NCBI GenBank assembly: GCA_963422465.1
Contig: OY730171.1
Coordinates: 558,001 to 622,000 of the forward strand
Origin: Lichina pygmaea
Lineage: Eukaryota > Ascomycota > Lichinomycetes > Lichinales > Lichinaceae
Length of the DNA: 64,000 bases
Direction: 5' to 3'
Position numbers and translations under genes: made by a program. Every line of letters begins with the position of its first letter. Within the stretch, counting starts at the first letter, position 1. Below the pieces are notes generated by a model. The model saw only the letters and a program-made list of their open reading frames with translations. It was not told where the DNA came from and made no database searches. This document shows, one piece after another, positions 1 through 11,873 of this stretch.

Positions 1-1119
1 ATGACGGTGCATAGCAAGAGTAGAGAGTTGGTGGACTGGCCAGGATTCTAGAACGGTGGCCCGGGCAAGAAAGACCAGGGGTCCCTGGAGCGGGCAGTCC
101 CAGGAGCTCCGAGAACGTATCGCAGGTGGCGACGTGCAGTGTAGCTTCTTGTTCAATCCGGAAAATGGTTCGAGATATGTCTATTGTCAGGAGATCCAGG
201 CTACACCTGAGGGTAGTGACTGTCAATACAGTGACATTGGTTTGTAGTTAGGAAGAACCACCAATGCAGACATTGCACTCACCTTTCCTGTGTCTTGACG
301 AACAGGCTTGCACACAGTAATAACAGAAACTCTGTTCCTCCTGATCTTGCTCCGAGAAAGATGAAGTGGTGTCAAGGATATTTATTGGTGAAGACTTAAT
401 CAAGATGTGTAAGGACTGTCTTGGTAGATCATGATGAGTGGAGATGGATGAAAAGAGATGAAGTGGGAATGATGATGATGATGATGGTAAGAGTATATAG
501 TGCAAAGTATGTAGCTATGTACTTGTGGAAGAGAAAAGTAGCCGTTTCTCCCTTGGCATCTCAACACCAAGAAAGCCAGCCCCCAACAAGGCCCCCTCGA
601 GAAAAAAGACTTCAACTTTTCCCAGCTGGCTCCAGTCACGGTGAGATATGTATGTCATGTGTGATGGTGCATGTAATCTTTGTCTATGTATAGATAAGAC
701 ATGAAGCCCAACAGAAAGCTCAGGCGGACGAAGAAGTGCAACGAGTCGAAGAAGCTCAAGAGGCTCAAGAGCATGGTGCTCATAAGACAGCGAGAGGAGA
801 AGCGAGAAACTGCAGATGTAGATGAAGCCTGACGAGCCAAAGGCTGAGCGGAGGGGCAAGAAGCTCAGACGGCGAAGAGATGAGAGGTAGAAACAAAAGA
901 CGATGGAGCCGAAGGTGAAGACGAAGAAGAGCAGTGAGAGCAAGACGAGGGATGAAGACCTCACGCTGCAACGCAAGCTTTTGTTGTCGTGTTTCGCCTC
1001 AAGCAAGCCAAGATGGATCTGGGATGAAGATACCCGAGCAAGAAACCGTCCCGAAACGAAAGACAAGAGTCGAAGATGGAAGACGTCACATCTCAAATGT
1101 TCGTGGTCGCAAAAGATTC
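1..1119. other. Intergenic, 3' flank of GDS1
   Basis: No supported gene. It holds a short GAT/ATG trinucleotide run at about 468-487. The reading frames here are Arg- or Ser-rich shadows without splice structure or recognisable family sequence. The real gene to the right begins its 3' end at 1120. Confidence 0.6.
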
Positions 1120-2816
1120 TCAGAAGCCGCCGAGGAGATCTTCCAGCTCCTGCAGCTCGACGTGCTCGGGGCTGCGCATGTCGCCGTCCCAGCCCACGTC
1201 CGACATCGGGCCAAAGGCCGCTCTCGAAGACGACGGCACCGACGACGATGACGATGGCGCGAGGTGCGTGTCGGCATGGGCGCGGTCCGGGCTGTGTGGG
1301 TCCAGGTCCATCAGGGCGAAGCTGTCGGCGTGGTCGAGATGCGGTCCGCTCCGGAGAGCGGTCGGGCCCGTCAGGATGTGCAACCCCGCGGCCGGGCCAC
1401 GGGACCCGGCCAGGGCCGTCGCCGAGGGCGACTTGACGGGGCTCACGCTCGCCGTGGCTGACGCGCCGCTCGTCGGCGCGTCCTGGCCGAAGAGGAACAG
1501 CGCCGCCGCTTCCGAGTGTCGTCCGTCGCCGTCGTCGTCGACGACGCGGGCGTCGGCGACGACGACGACGACGACGTCGGCATCGGCCGGTCGACGGTCT
1601 CGCGACCGGGCGGCCTCGGCCCATGCGGAACCGTCCTCGACGTCGGCGCGGACCGCGGTCGGGTCGGCGTCGCCGAGGGCCATGCGGCGGCGGTCGGCGC
1701 TGCGCGATCGCTTGCTCTGCATGGCCGAGGCCGTCCGGGTGAACTCGCGCTCGTCGCGCTCGAGCGGCGGGCTCGGGGCGCGTTGCGACATGACGTCGGC
1801 GTCCGGGTGGGACCCGTCTCGGCCGAGGCCGGTCCGAACGCCGAACGGGCCGGGCGGCGTCGCGGGCCCACCGACGACGGACGGGGCGTCGAAGTAGACG
1901 TCCTCGGCGGCGGCGACGTCAGGGTCGACCTCGTCCGGGTGCGGCGGCGCGGGCGAGAGGTCGACCTCGGGGCTGGGCGACATGGCCTCGCGCTCGCGCG
2001 TCTCGTGGTCGTCATCGGACGAGAGCGAGGGCGAGATGAGGGCGCGCCGGCTCGAGGGGAGAGGCGACTCGGACGAGCATGCCGGCAGCGGCTGGTGGGG
2101 TTGCGTCGTCAGGTAGAAGTAGATGCGACGGGGATGGGTCGGCACGAGCGTCTTGGCCAGCGGACAGGGCGAGCGCGCGCTCCAGGGCCGCTTGAGGTAG
2201 GCGTTGAGTCGGGACGAGATGATGGCCTGCGGGTTCGCCGAGCTGCAGGGGACCGAGTCAGTCAGTCCGTCGGTACTCCCTACAGCGTCGTAGTCGGGAG
2301 AGTCGGGTCGCGCGTCTCTCTCTCTCTGTCTCTCTCTCGCATCGACAGGCGAGGCGTAGGTACGTACCTCTCGACCGAGTCGAGCGAGTTGCACAGCACC
2401 GCGGCGAGCTCCTTGACCAGCTGCGGCTTGTTGCCCGTCCGTTCCAACTGATGGACGACGCCGACGACGATGTCGTCGCCGATGCCGTCGGTGTCTATGC
2501 GCGGCTCGGTCGACGAGCGCGGTGACGGTGGCGGGGTGTGGTCGTAGGCGGAGGCGGGGCGCCGCGACGGTCGGCTCGCAGGCGGTAAAGGCGGTGTCAC
2601 CGTCTGTCTCGACGGCAACGCCGGCGACGAGGTGGCCGACGCCGAGCTGTGTGATCGCTTGACGCGTTTCGACGGTGGGTGTTCAGCGTTCGCCGTCGCC
2701 GGCGTCGCGGCGGCAGCCTGGGCTGCGCGGTGCGCGGCCGACGCTCGCGACGACTGGGGTAGGTGGATGCCGAGCGAAGGCAGCGAGAGCGACTTGCGTC
2801 GCGTGTTGTAGGGCAT
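1120..2816 (-). CDS. GDS1 winged-helix domain protein
   Basis: Spliced minus-strand gene, exons 2816..2368 and 2242..1120, one 125-nt intron with donor GTACGT and acceptor CTGCAG; 523 aa. The start MPYNTRRKSLSLPSLGI is the conserved N-terminus of filamentous-fungal GDS1-like proteins. Residues about 105-205 form the GDS1 winged helix (DTDGIGDDIVVGVVHQLE, then after the intron SSRLNAYLKRPWSARSPCPL and HPRRIYFYLTT); the intron splits this domain exactly where the family sequence continues. The rest is acidic and Ser/Pro-rich, with the recurring REREAMSPSPEVDLS block, and ends in ELQELEDLLGGF. Known: S. cerevisiae GDS1 is linked genetically to mitochondrial function and glycerol growth; the winged helix suggests a nuclear DNA-binding role. 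The precise function here is inference. Codon 2816 is chosen because upstream in-frame sequence is not conserved. Confidence 0.88.
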
Positions 2817-2948
2817 CGCGATGAATGCGATGCAACCCAACCACGGGAAAGCCGTCAAGCTGCAAGACGCGAACCGTTCCAACGTTCAGGCGTTGCGGAC
2901 GGCGACGATGGCGGACGAAGTGTCTGGTGGCGAGCTTTGCGGCGGCAG

Positions 2949-3092
2949 TGGTGGTGGTGACGGTGGTGATGGTGGTGATGGCGGTGATGGCGGTGATGGT
3001 GGTGATGGCGGTGATGGTGATGGTGATGATGGCGGTGATGGTGGTGATGGCGGTGATGGTGGTGATGGCGGTGATGGTGGTGATGGCAGTGG
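2949..3092. repeat. GGT/GAT/GGC triplet-based tandem repeat
   Basis: About 145 bp of GGTGATGGC and GGTGAT units just upstream of the GDS1 start codon (2816, minus strand). It would read as poly-Gly/Asp or poly-His in some frames, but it lies outside any supported gene. It probably sits in the GDS1 5' leader or promoter. Confidence 0.9.
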
Positions 3093-6000
3093 AGGAGCAC
3101 GAGGAGGCGACGGCGGTGCTGGATGCTGGATACCCGTATCGAACAAGCAGCGGCGCACAGCGCTCGGTGCTGCAGTTTGCTGCAGCACGTTCGAGGAAAA
3201 AAAATTTGGTTTCTCTCCGACGATGGGCCGCCCGGGGCGGTCTAACGCGCAGGTCGTTGCTACGGTCTCCACGCACGGCCGGCGCTGTTGCCGTCGCCGT
3301 TGCGACTGCTTGTTGACCGACAATTTGCCGCCCGTCCTCGTTTCTAGCGCCGGTTTGGCCGGGTCGCTGCTCCCTTCCGTGGGAGGGTACGTACAGTACC
3401 TCGTACGTACGCGAGTACAGTAGGTCAGGAAGTTCCTTTCTTTTTCCTGCTGTTGCCTCTTTCCCACCCCTTCCCCTCTCTCCGAACGTGCAGGTTTTCT
3501 GCGCCGAAAGAAAGAAAGAAAAAAAAAAACAGGCGATCCACCAAGAAGCTGCGAGGGAGGACTGCAGCGCGATCGGGGGCACTTTGTGCGTACGTTCCAC
3601 AACGTCGTCGGGCAACTCTCCGACGGCGTCTGAGCAGCGCCGGGGAATGCGTGTGCCAAAGGAGCTGGTCGCCAAGGGCGAGTTTGCGTGACAGAGGAAG
3701 AACAACAAGGAGAATGGAGTGTCGAGAGTTTTCGGAGGTGCTGCTGGCGAGAGAGGAATGAGCGTGGGAAGATGAGGATGGAAAGGACAAAGGGAGTGCC
3801 GCTCGGGAATGTCTACGAGTACGTTACTGCGTCGTCACCGCAGACCCCCCCTTTCTCCACCCCAATTACCTAGGGGAAGCGGGGGGGAAGGTGAAGGAGC
3901 ACTAGGGGGTCGCCATACCAGCCGAACATCAGGCAACAACCCGGTAAGACTGACATAGCTTGTGGATGCTAGTAGTGATATGTCAGCACGGATACCGCGC
4001 AAGCAAAAGTATCAAAACAAGTAAGAGTCGCCACCACGGTATAGCGCTGTATCCCGGTACTCGGCCCGTAGCTTTGGCGAGGCCCCGAAACCACCGGCCG
4101 ACCTGGAAGGTATGTACATATGAGATAGGTATAGGCATGGAAGCCCGCGCCAGAAGTATTCGGAGATCCTTCTATATGCGTAATAAAGTCATAAGATTAC
4201 CCCCCAGCTCTCCTCCCAATCTCAGCCCTCATCGCTATCCTTGTTCTTGATGGCTCTATTACGTACGTAACGTGCCTACGGTATATAGAGCAGACATCTC
4301 TTGTCCACGACAGTTCTTCCCAACTAGGTCCAGGGGCTTCTTGGTTTGTCACCTATTGAGAACTTTCAGTCGACCGGTTCAGGGAGCAGTTTTGAAGAAC
4401 TTGTCCCGATGCACCAGGTTTGGGACTGGATTGTAGCCACACTTGTACACAACTTGACAGATTCAACCAATTGTGCTGGCAGAGAGACCTGGGATGCCAA
4501 CAATCTTCCTGATAGAGATGCCTTCTTCAAGAAGAGCAAATGCGTGAGCTTTCTGCACAACACTAACATCTCTGTTGCCCACGGAGTGAGTGGGTTGGGA
4601 ACTGGTGCGGTCGGTGATTCGGGAAGTGGGATACGGTCTCACGACTTTTTAGGGGGTCTCCGAATACTTTTGGCGCGAGCCTCCCTACATACTGTACGTA
4701 CGTAATACTCCGTACGGGAAAGCGTATCGATCCTTACGTACGGAGGACGACACGTACAGTACGTAATCATGTATTGTACAGACTACGCTAGACTCGCGGA
4801 ACGATAGGGAAAAGCAGGGGCTGCCACGGATTGGGACAGAGGCAACAGCTGTCTTCACGTGACGACGGTCACATGGTGATCACGTGTTTTAGGAGGACGC
4901 GGACTGCAACACTCCGAGCAGGGGCTTGCTGTTTCTGGAGGACTAATCCACAGTGTCTTACCAAGCAACTTCGTCATGCGATCAGCAGACACCTCGTAGA
5001 TCGTTTCTGGTGTAGGATCGGACGATGGTATCCTGGAGCCTAAGCTACTGAAATGCGTACTGTAGGCAGAAGACTCGTCATCTCGGTGACGACATCAGCG
5101 ATTGCAGCATGTGGACTCGGCTACAGATAACGTGTCCCCTTCTCCACACATCGAGTCCTTGTTGTGGCGACAGATTGTGTAGGAGAAGAACGAGATACGA
5201 TGCTCCATGTGGCGGTGACACAGACGCGTACAGGTACGCGTCGTCGAACGTGTACTGTCTCTCGAACAATGCTGCGACCCTGCATACGTTAAGTTTGAGC
5301 TGATGTCCGTCGATCATACGTACCTCTCGTACCTTCGTACTTAATCCGTACTTACACCTGAGTAGCTAACCCTGTCTGACGCTTCAAATGATGTTGATGA
5401 TGGGGATCATGATCACCGGTCTTCCTCTGGGAAGGAAGTATAACTAAATGTGTGGGATCTAGTGGCTTAGATAGGAGCTACGCGACACTGATCAAACACC
5501 CTAAACACTCTCCTTTACTGTGACCTCCACCCCCCACGATGCTTAAGTACGAGGAATATACTTACAGTACGTACGAGGAGACAAGCTCTCTGAGTATCTT
5601 CAAGGGTACGTATTACAAGCGCTCGTTCCATAAAGTGGAGACAGCGCTCTTGGCTACAATCCTGTGACTGCCTTGACCTACGTACGTACGTACAACGCAC
5701 ACATCAGAGTTGAATTTCACTTTTGTCTGGTGTTTGTCTCAAACACTAGACAGATGCATACGCACGCACGGTAATACGTACGTGCGTTTGCACGTCGTAC
5801 CAGGCCATCACAAGGTTCACCATAACCATCACACAGTAGTTGCGTTGGGGGAGCTAAGCCGTCGTGGGGTTCGGCTTCGGAGGAGCCTACCATGCCGTGC
5901 ATGCCTAAACTTACTCTTCCACTGTTCTCGCTGGATGTGGTACCTCCAAAATCCAGCTCCGCTTGCTGTTGCTGGTATGAAGTTGATCTCCGAACCAACC

Positions 6001-7668
6001 GGCTACTTTCAAACAATGACTCGAATCTCTGGTCGTATCAAGTGCCCAAGTCGGAGAACAGCTTACGTGTCAGTGGTTGCGCCCGACGTATCTCGTGCTC
6101 ACGATGGGTGGGTGTGAGCTCTTAGACTGTTTTGTCAGGGAAACCACGTACTGCGGCGGATCGCTGCATGGCGGCAAGCCCTGACAGCAGGTGTACGACC
6201 CTGAAACAACACCACAAAAAGCCGGAAGCTGGGTGGCTGGCGGGCCATCTCTTTGACCAGTGGCGTATTATGCGCCGCTAGAGTGTCTCCAGCTGTCTGT
6301 CCTCTCCGAAGATGGATTGAGGCATCGGACTTTCTGGAGTACAGCGTCCTCGACATCTATTCCGACAGGTGTATGGTTCCTACTGGCGATATCGACCTGA
6401 GCGAAGACAAGCCGACCAACTCAGAGCTTATCCGAGAGGAAAGTTACCGGAACTATGGGCTGGGTCCTTGTTGATGACTGGCTTGACGAGTCTTGGCCGG
6501 GAAAGTTGTCAGGGGGGGGGCCATGAATTGTCTGGTTTCTAGATGCAGTTCAAATCAGGCCAGCAAGAAGTGGAAGATGTTGGCCTCGTGACAACATCAA
6601 GGCTAGACTCCAGGTGCCGTACTGAAACACGTAGCGTACAGTAGGCGCCTCCCATCTCTGCAGGGGTTTTTTTGGGGTTGACAGAAGTAAGCACTGCCCA
6701 ATCCGGTCCCGGCGATGTCGGGGGTGACAACAACACTTCGACAACTAGACCATGCAGCGACGAAGAAAAGTGTTACTCGTACAACGCAGCCAGCCTCTTG
6801 TTCTTTCGGGCCAGTACGTTACGTACAGCTAGTAGGCGTGTAGTTGGAAGTTCGAAATCACCCCCGACGCTGACCAAGAAGACAGGAGACAAGAGGCCCG
6901 GGAGGGAGCATATCCACCGCCACAAATCCAGCCGAGCAAGGAAGTCTTGCCCTGACGTCAAAAAGCACTCGCCCAGGACTTGAAGAGGGTGTAGCAGTCT
7001 TGGCGATGATGCCAGTGAGCATCACCGTACACACGTAGCGGCATGACTTATCCGCACCGTCGACAACGACCGATATCAAAAAGGCCGAAAAGAAAACCAA
7101 GCAGTGTCACGGCGCCATACGGTAGTGTCTACGCGAAAGGCAGGACACAAGGAAAGCCCAAACTCTGACGGAAGAACCAAAACCGGTACGTGTGTACGGT
7201 ACTTGAAGGTCAACACGGAGGGTGATGATGATCAGCACTGGTTCTGGTTCCAACAAGTGGCTTGACCTGGCATGGTAGACTTGTCACTCAAGAAGAAATA
7301 CTCCCAGGATGTAGATCCAAAATGTAGATCCAAAATGTAGATTCAAAACGTAGATTCAGAACGGTTTGCATTCAGAACCTAGACCATGTGTGGACAGCGA
7401 GTAATGGTTCCAGGGCCACCAGCACCACCGAGTTCCACCACTCCCGGTACGAGTAGTTCCACCACTGGTTCCACCAGTTCCACCCCCAGATGGCACCAGA
7501 TGGCCGCCACGCAGCCACGATTAAACTGTGTAAACCAGTGAATAGGAGACAAGAAAAGGATCTCTGTCCGCAGTGGCTTCTCTCTCGGAGTGGATAGAAG
7601 ACTTTTTGTTGAACGGTATAGACATACGGCACATCTAGACATCAAGACGGGGGCGTCCAGAGTGGAGA

Positions 7669-7740
7669 GTCCCGCCGGTACTCCTGCCGGTACTCCTAGC
7701 GGGTCTCCTAGCGGGTCTCTTAGCGGGTCTCTTAGCGGTA
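7669..7740. repeat. 12-bp minisatellite
   Basis: Six degenerate 12-bp units, from ACTCCTGCCGGT through TCTCCTAGCGGG to TCTTAGCGG variants. It would translate as a repeated Gly-Ser-Pro/Ala-Gly-Thr peptide but lies downstream of the methyltransferase stop with no gene around it. Confidence 0.75.
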
Positions 7741-7818
7741 CATGGCGTAGCTGTTCAGTGGACTCACAGAGCCCATGCACCGACGTCTGAACCCACGTTC
7801 GACTCTTTCAACCCCCGA

Positions 7819-8745
7819 TCAAGCCTGTTTTGTTCCCCCGTTCGACCGTCGCCTCGGCCGTAGCTCGAACCACCAGGTCGTGCCGAGGTGGTAGCGACGC
7901 ACGCTGACGACCTCGAGGCCGCTGTCCTCGACGATGCGGCCAATGTCGCGGTTCCACCAGCAGCCGTGCTCGTGCGCGCGAGTCTTGGCCAGCTGGTCCA
8001 GCAGCCGGTTGAGCCAGCCGTAGTGCGACCGGCCGTGCTCGAGCAGCAGGATCTGGCCGCCGTCCGGGTTCGCCATCGCGCCCAGGTTCCGCAGCAGCTC
8101 GACGGGCCGACCCGTCGAGCAGAGGCCCATCGTCTGGATCACCGTGTCGAACCCTGCCTTCGGTCGGTTCGGGATCGCTTCGGCGGCGTCCTGCTGCAGG
8201 AAGGACACCTTATCGAATCTAGGATGTTGGACTGGTCCTGTGGCGTCAGCATCGCTGCTCTCCCCGTCTCTTCTCGCGCGACCGCAATACACCACCAACG
8301 GGGGACGATGGCTCCAGAACCCACCGCCCACCGCGCTCCACTCACCGCCAAACTGCTTCTTCGCCAGCTCCACCATCGGGCCGCTCTTGTCGACAAAGGT
8401 GAAGCTGCGCACGGCGTCCTCGACGTAGTAGCGCATGGTGCGGCCGGTGCCGACCGAGACCTCGAGCACGTCTCCACGGGCCCTTTTCACGAGCTGATCG
8501 CGCCGGCGGTCGATGCCGAGGACGAACTCGGTCGTCTGGACGTCGGCGTCGAAGGTCGGCGCCGTGACGTCGTAACGCTGCGACACGTCCTCGGGCACGT
8601 CCATGTCCTTGGCGGTCGCGACGCTGTGGCGGTACGAGTGGTACAGGTACGTGCCGTAGGCCGTCACGGTGTAGGCGAAGACGGCGCCGACGACCGTGGG
8701 CATCCTGGGGAGCCTTCTGACCGGCTTGGCGGGCGGTGGCCGCAT
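7819..8745 (-). CDS. OMS1-like mitochondrial methyltransferase
   Basis: Class I SAM-dependent methyltransferase of the fungal OMS1 type. The N-terminus (MRPPPAKPVRRLPR) is followed by one hydrophobic segment (TVVGAVFAYTVTAYGTYLY), then a DVSQRYDVTAPTFD block, SAM motif I VLEVSVGTGRTMRYY, a DTVIQTMGLCS strand, ILLLEHGRSHYGWLN and CWWNRDIGRIVEDSGLEVV, all typical of OMS1 proteins. The stretch between FGGEW and PVQHPRFDKVSF is absent from homologues and is bounded by GTGAGT (8345) and CCACAG (8238): a 108-nt in-frame intron is likely, giving 272 aa. Known: yeast Oms1 is an inner-membrane protein that suppresses oxa1 defects; its substrate is unknown. I chose the ATG at 8745 because sequence further upstream does not resemble a conserved N-terminus; 8703 is an alternative. 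Confidence 0.85.
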   Translation of the reverse strand: MRPPPAKPVRRLPRMPTVVGAVFAYTVTAYGTYLYHSYRHSVATAKDMDVPEDVSQRYDVTAPTFDADVQTTEFVLGIDRRRDQLVKRARGDVLEVSVGTGRTMRYYVEDAVRSFTFVDKSGPMVELAKKQFGGEWSAVGGGFWSHRPPLVVYCGRARRDGESSDADATGPVQHPRFDKVSFLQQDAAEAIPNRPKAGFDTVIQTMGLCSTGRPVELLRNLGAMANPDGGQILLLEHGRSHYGWLNRLLDQLAKTRAHEHGCWWNRDIGRIVEDSGLEVVSVRRYHLGTTWWFELRPRRRSNGGTKQA

Positions 8746-9937
8746 CCGCGACCGCGACCGTGCCGAGGGACTGCCATGTTCGACATCGCCAAGTCCGACT
8801 GGGACCGATCTGGGTGCGGCGGCGTTGTTGTCAGCCCATGCTAGACCGCGAGCGTAGAGGACTTGCGGGGACTCGGCACGGCGTCGAGATGTACAATCCG
8901 GGACAAGCACTGCCAGACTGACCCTGACATGGACGATGGCGAGACGTGCGCTGTGTTCGCTCCACCAAGCTCTCTTCCGACAGCGTCGGGCAGAACATGC
9001 GTCGAACCGACCGAGGCGGAGCTTCTCAGGCACGTGATTCGGCTACGTTAGATCACCTCGTCACACAGCATTGTCCGGCATCTAGTACGGAGTACTTCCG
9101 TACGTGCGTAGTCATCACTTCATCAGATGAACGGTGCGAGGTCTTCGTCGACACGTGATCTACGTTCGGATACTACAGTCATGTCTGGATGTGGCTTCTT
9201 GACTTGACGTTCAGACACGGTGAAAATATCGCCAACCATGCCGACGTTGATATGACCACTGCTTCCAGAAACGAATGGCGCCACGTGAAGCTTCCAGGTC
9301 TGCAGCTGACCATCTCGAGCCAGGCATTAGAACATTGTATTGTTTGCAGGCCACCGTAAAGTAGCCACGTCAACCACAGCCGTCGCCAACGGGCTCGGCT
9401 CATGGACGGGAACCGCCCAGTGATGGACTTCGTGAGTCCTTTCTTTTTCTGCTCCAGCGTCGCTCTGCCTCGTATCTCTGGTGCTCATCGACCAGCCGCT
9501 AAAATGTCAAAATGATACGACGCCGACGATGCCAGCGCACATGCAACCCGAAAGTCGGGAATGACGGCAAAAGACGGATCTAGACGTGATCGAAGGGAAG
9601 GACGTCCTTTCCACGCTGACGGGCACGTGAGACATCCGTCGCGGACGGACCCTGGTGGCAAGCGGAGGTGAAAGCAAACGCCGCGCTGATGCAACAATGA
9701 AAGAGGGAGAATTTTCTTGCTTGCCATCGGACTCGAGAGTCTGTGTGAGGGTGTGAAGTATGACGAGGGGTGTATGTCAGGGTATCAGGTCGTTCGAGAG
9801 CTCGACCACAAGAGGACGAGACAAGGAAGCTCGAGAGATCGAGCGACGTGTGGAACGCTACGGAGAGGGGAAGAGAGAGATGAGTCGAGGCCAGCCAAAC
9901 CAACCACGAGAAGTGACGGTCCGACGTCTCGGCCGTT
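8746..9937. other. Intergenic between OMS1-like gene and TBP
   Basis: About 1.2 kb without a supported gene. GTAC clusters occur near 9085-9105. The left part is presumably the promoter of the minus-strand methyltransferase; the right part is the TBP 3' flank. Confidence 0.5.
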
Positions 9938-11060
9938 CTAGGACTTGCGGAAATCTACAAACGGATCAGCAAATTGTCGGTCGGTGGAGATTCGGGCGGC
10001 GGTAAGGCGGCCGGCCAACCAGACCGGAAGAGCTCCCCTAGAACAGAGCGCGGAAGGGAAGGAGATGAGAACATACCGGAGAGCACGGGATAGATCATCT
10101 CAAAGGCCTGGTAAATCTCCTCGCGGACCTTGGCGCCGGTGAGCACAATCTTGCCGCTGACGAAGATGAGGAGCACAATCTTCGGCTTGATCATGCGGTA
10201 GATGAGTCCCGGGAAGAGTTCGGGCTCGTAGGAGCTGAAGTGGTGATGTCGCGACGCGAGACCCTCGAGCCGGATCGGGAACTTGATGTCGCACGAGCCG
10301 ACGATGTTCTGGATCTTGAAGTCGGTGAACTTGGCGTTGAAGCCGAGCTTCTGGATGATGCGAGCGTATTTGCGCGAGGCCAGCTTCGAGTCGTCCTCCG
10401 ACTTGGCGCCGGTCACGACCATCTTGCCCGAGGCGAAGATGAGCGCCGTCGTCTTGGGCTCGCGAATGCGCATGATGACGGCGGCAAAACGCTATCGGCG
10501 CCGACGGGCAAGCACACTTTAGCACACAGGCTGAAGCGCGAGCACGTCCTCGGTAGTAAATACCTTTGGATTGTACTCGGCATTCCTCGCGTGCAGCGCG
10601 ATGGTCTTCAGATCCAATCGACAGTCCAAGTTGACGGTGGCGACGATGTTTCTTCGCACGGCGCACATGCCGTCTAAGCATCGAGCCATCTCTCAAGGCC
10701 GGGGACGACGGGGGTCCACCGGCGGGCGGAGAGGGGTCACACTCACTGCAAAGTGGGCACGATACCGCTGACCGTCGGACCGGCTCCCGGCGTCGCAGCC
10801 GGCGTTGCCGGAGCGGCCTCGGTCTGGCCGTTGGACCGGTCGGCTTTCGACTGGGGCTGCGACTGTGATGCCGCGTCCGTGGAGGCGTTCTTGGCCGCGG
10901 CATTCTTGCCGGCGACGCCGCTCGCTTGCCGGGAAGCCTCTGGTTCCGACGACGGCGGGGTGAGCTCGGCGGCTGCACCGGGAAACGAGAGCGACGACGG
11001 CGAGGTGAACGCCTTGGCTTGCTGGGCCGTCGACGGGTGTGTGGTCAGGGTGTCCAACAT
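9938..11060 (-). CDS. TATA-binding protein (TFIID subunit)
   Basis: Four-exon model: 11060..10747, 10651..10564, 10491..10077, 9954..9938; introns 95, 72 and 122 nt with donors GTGAGT, GTATTT and GTATGT; 277 aa. The divergent Pro/Thr/Ala-rich N-terminus starts [18 protein letters not shown], close to Eurotiomycete TBPs. It leads into the saddle core: [47 protein letters not shown], the first [16 protein letters not shown], then the pseudo-repeat ending [15 protein letters not shown] and [20 protein letters not shown]. The last coding exon is only 17 nt and supplies the residues DFRKS. TBP binds the TATA box and nucleates Pol I, II and III initiation complexes in the nucleus. The frame is intact and the splice phases fit; the identity is secure. 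Confidence 0.97.
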
Positions 11061-11837
11061 CGTTGCGGCGGATCGTTCGAGCGGGAGATGGAGGGGTTCG
11101 TCGTCGAAAGAAGAGTCCGAGTAGCCTGTTCGACGGGGAAAACGTTCTTGTGAGAGCTCGTTCGGCGCAAGAGAAGAAGCGTAGACGGACGATATTCGTC
11201 GGCGCTTCGAGTCAACCGTAGCAGGGTGACCGGCTCGGTGCGAGCTGGCGACTCGACAGAACGCTTGAGACGGAGCAACAACGGGATCTTGGGGTGTCAA
11301 GCTCGTACCGTCGCGGAAGATGAACAACTCAATGTCTCCCCTACTGATGGCCACGCGATGTCGACGAGTCTATCGTCGCTCGACCGGCGCGGCCGTCGAG
11401 ATGATGGACGGTCGAGAGAGTAAAGAGAGTGACGAGATCACGCAGACGAGCTGTCCTGGCGCACAGGAGAAGAAGCAGTCGCGGTATTTGATCGACGACC
11501 GTGTGGAGACGAAGATGACAGAAGCAGGAAGTAGTTGTGGACAGCAGTCAACCGAGGTTGAAGAATAAATAGTAGACCGAGGTCAGTGAATTAGGAGGCT
11601 GGACTGGGCGACGATAACACCTCAGCGATGACTCTGTCGCCCGTGTTATTTTCCCCTCCTGACTGTTGCTCTGTCGACCACGCGAAGTTCCGATGCTTTC
11701 TCTTCTCCTCCACGATATATCACTTGCGGCTCAACAGCCGGCTGGCGGTCGCAAAGAGACGACGGAGGTTGCCGCCGGTCGCACCTCTCGAATATTAAAA
11801 GAAGAAAAAAAAAGTAGAGGCGAACGACAACAAAGTC

Positions 11838-11873
<36 letters not shown>

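Larger units (their letters stand above)
2817..7818. other. Gene-poor 5-kb stretch
   Basis: Apart from the triplet repeat at 2949-3092 I see no supported gene. It contains many GTAC palindrome clusters (for example 3386-3420, 4690-4770, 5310-5350, 5560-5700), a roughly 14-bp repeat (TGTAGATCCAAAA type, four copies) at 7308-7362 and a 12-bp minisatellite at 7669-7740. Short open frames at 4346-4705 and 6253-6474 have no partner exons that I could find. Confidence 0.5.

Noticed and set aside
2855-3100. Minus-strand frame of almost pure His
   Set aside because: It is just one reading of the GGT/GAT repeat; no start context, no splice partners, no conservation.
4346-4705. Plus-strand 119-codon frame with moderately protein-like sequence
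   Set aside because: No recognisable family, no neighbouring exons with matching phase, and the minus strand is equally open.
6253-6474. Plus-strand frame ending in an acidic DIDLSEDKPTNSE segment
   Set aside because: Isolated; no convincing upstream exon or family similarity.
8219-8345. 127-nt GTGAGT...CTAG intron in the methyltransferase gene
   Set aside because: It would shift the frame into an immediate stop; the 108-nt version ending at 8238 keeps the frame and joins conserved sequence.
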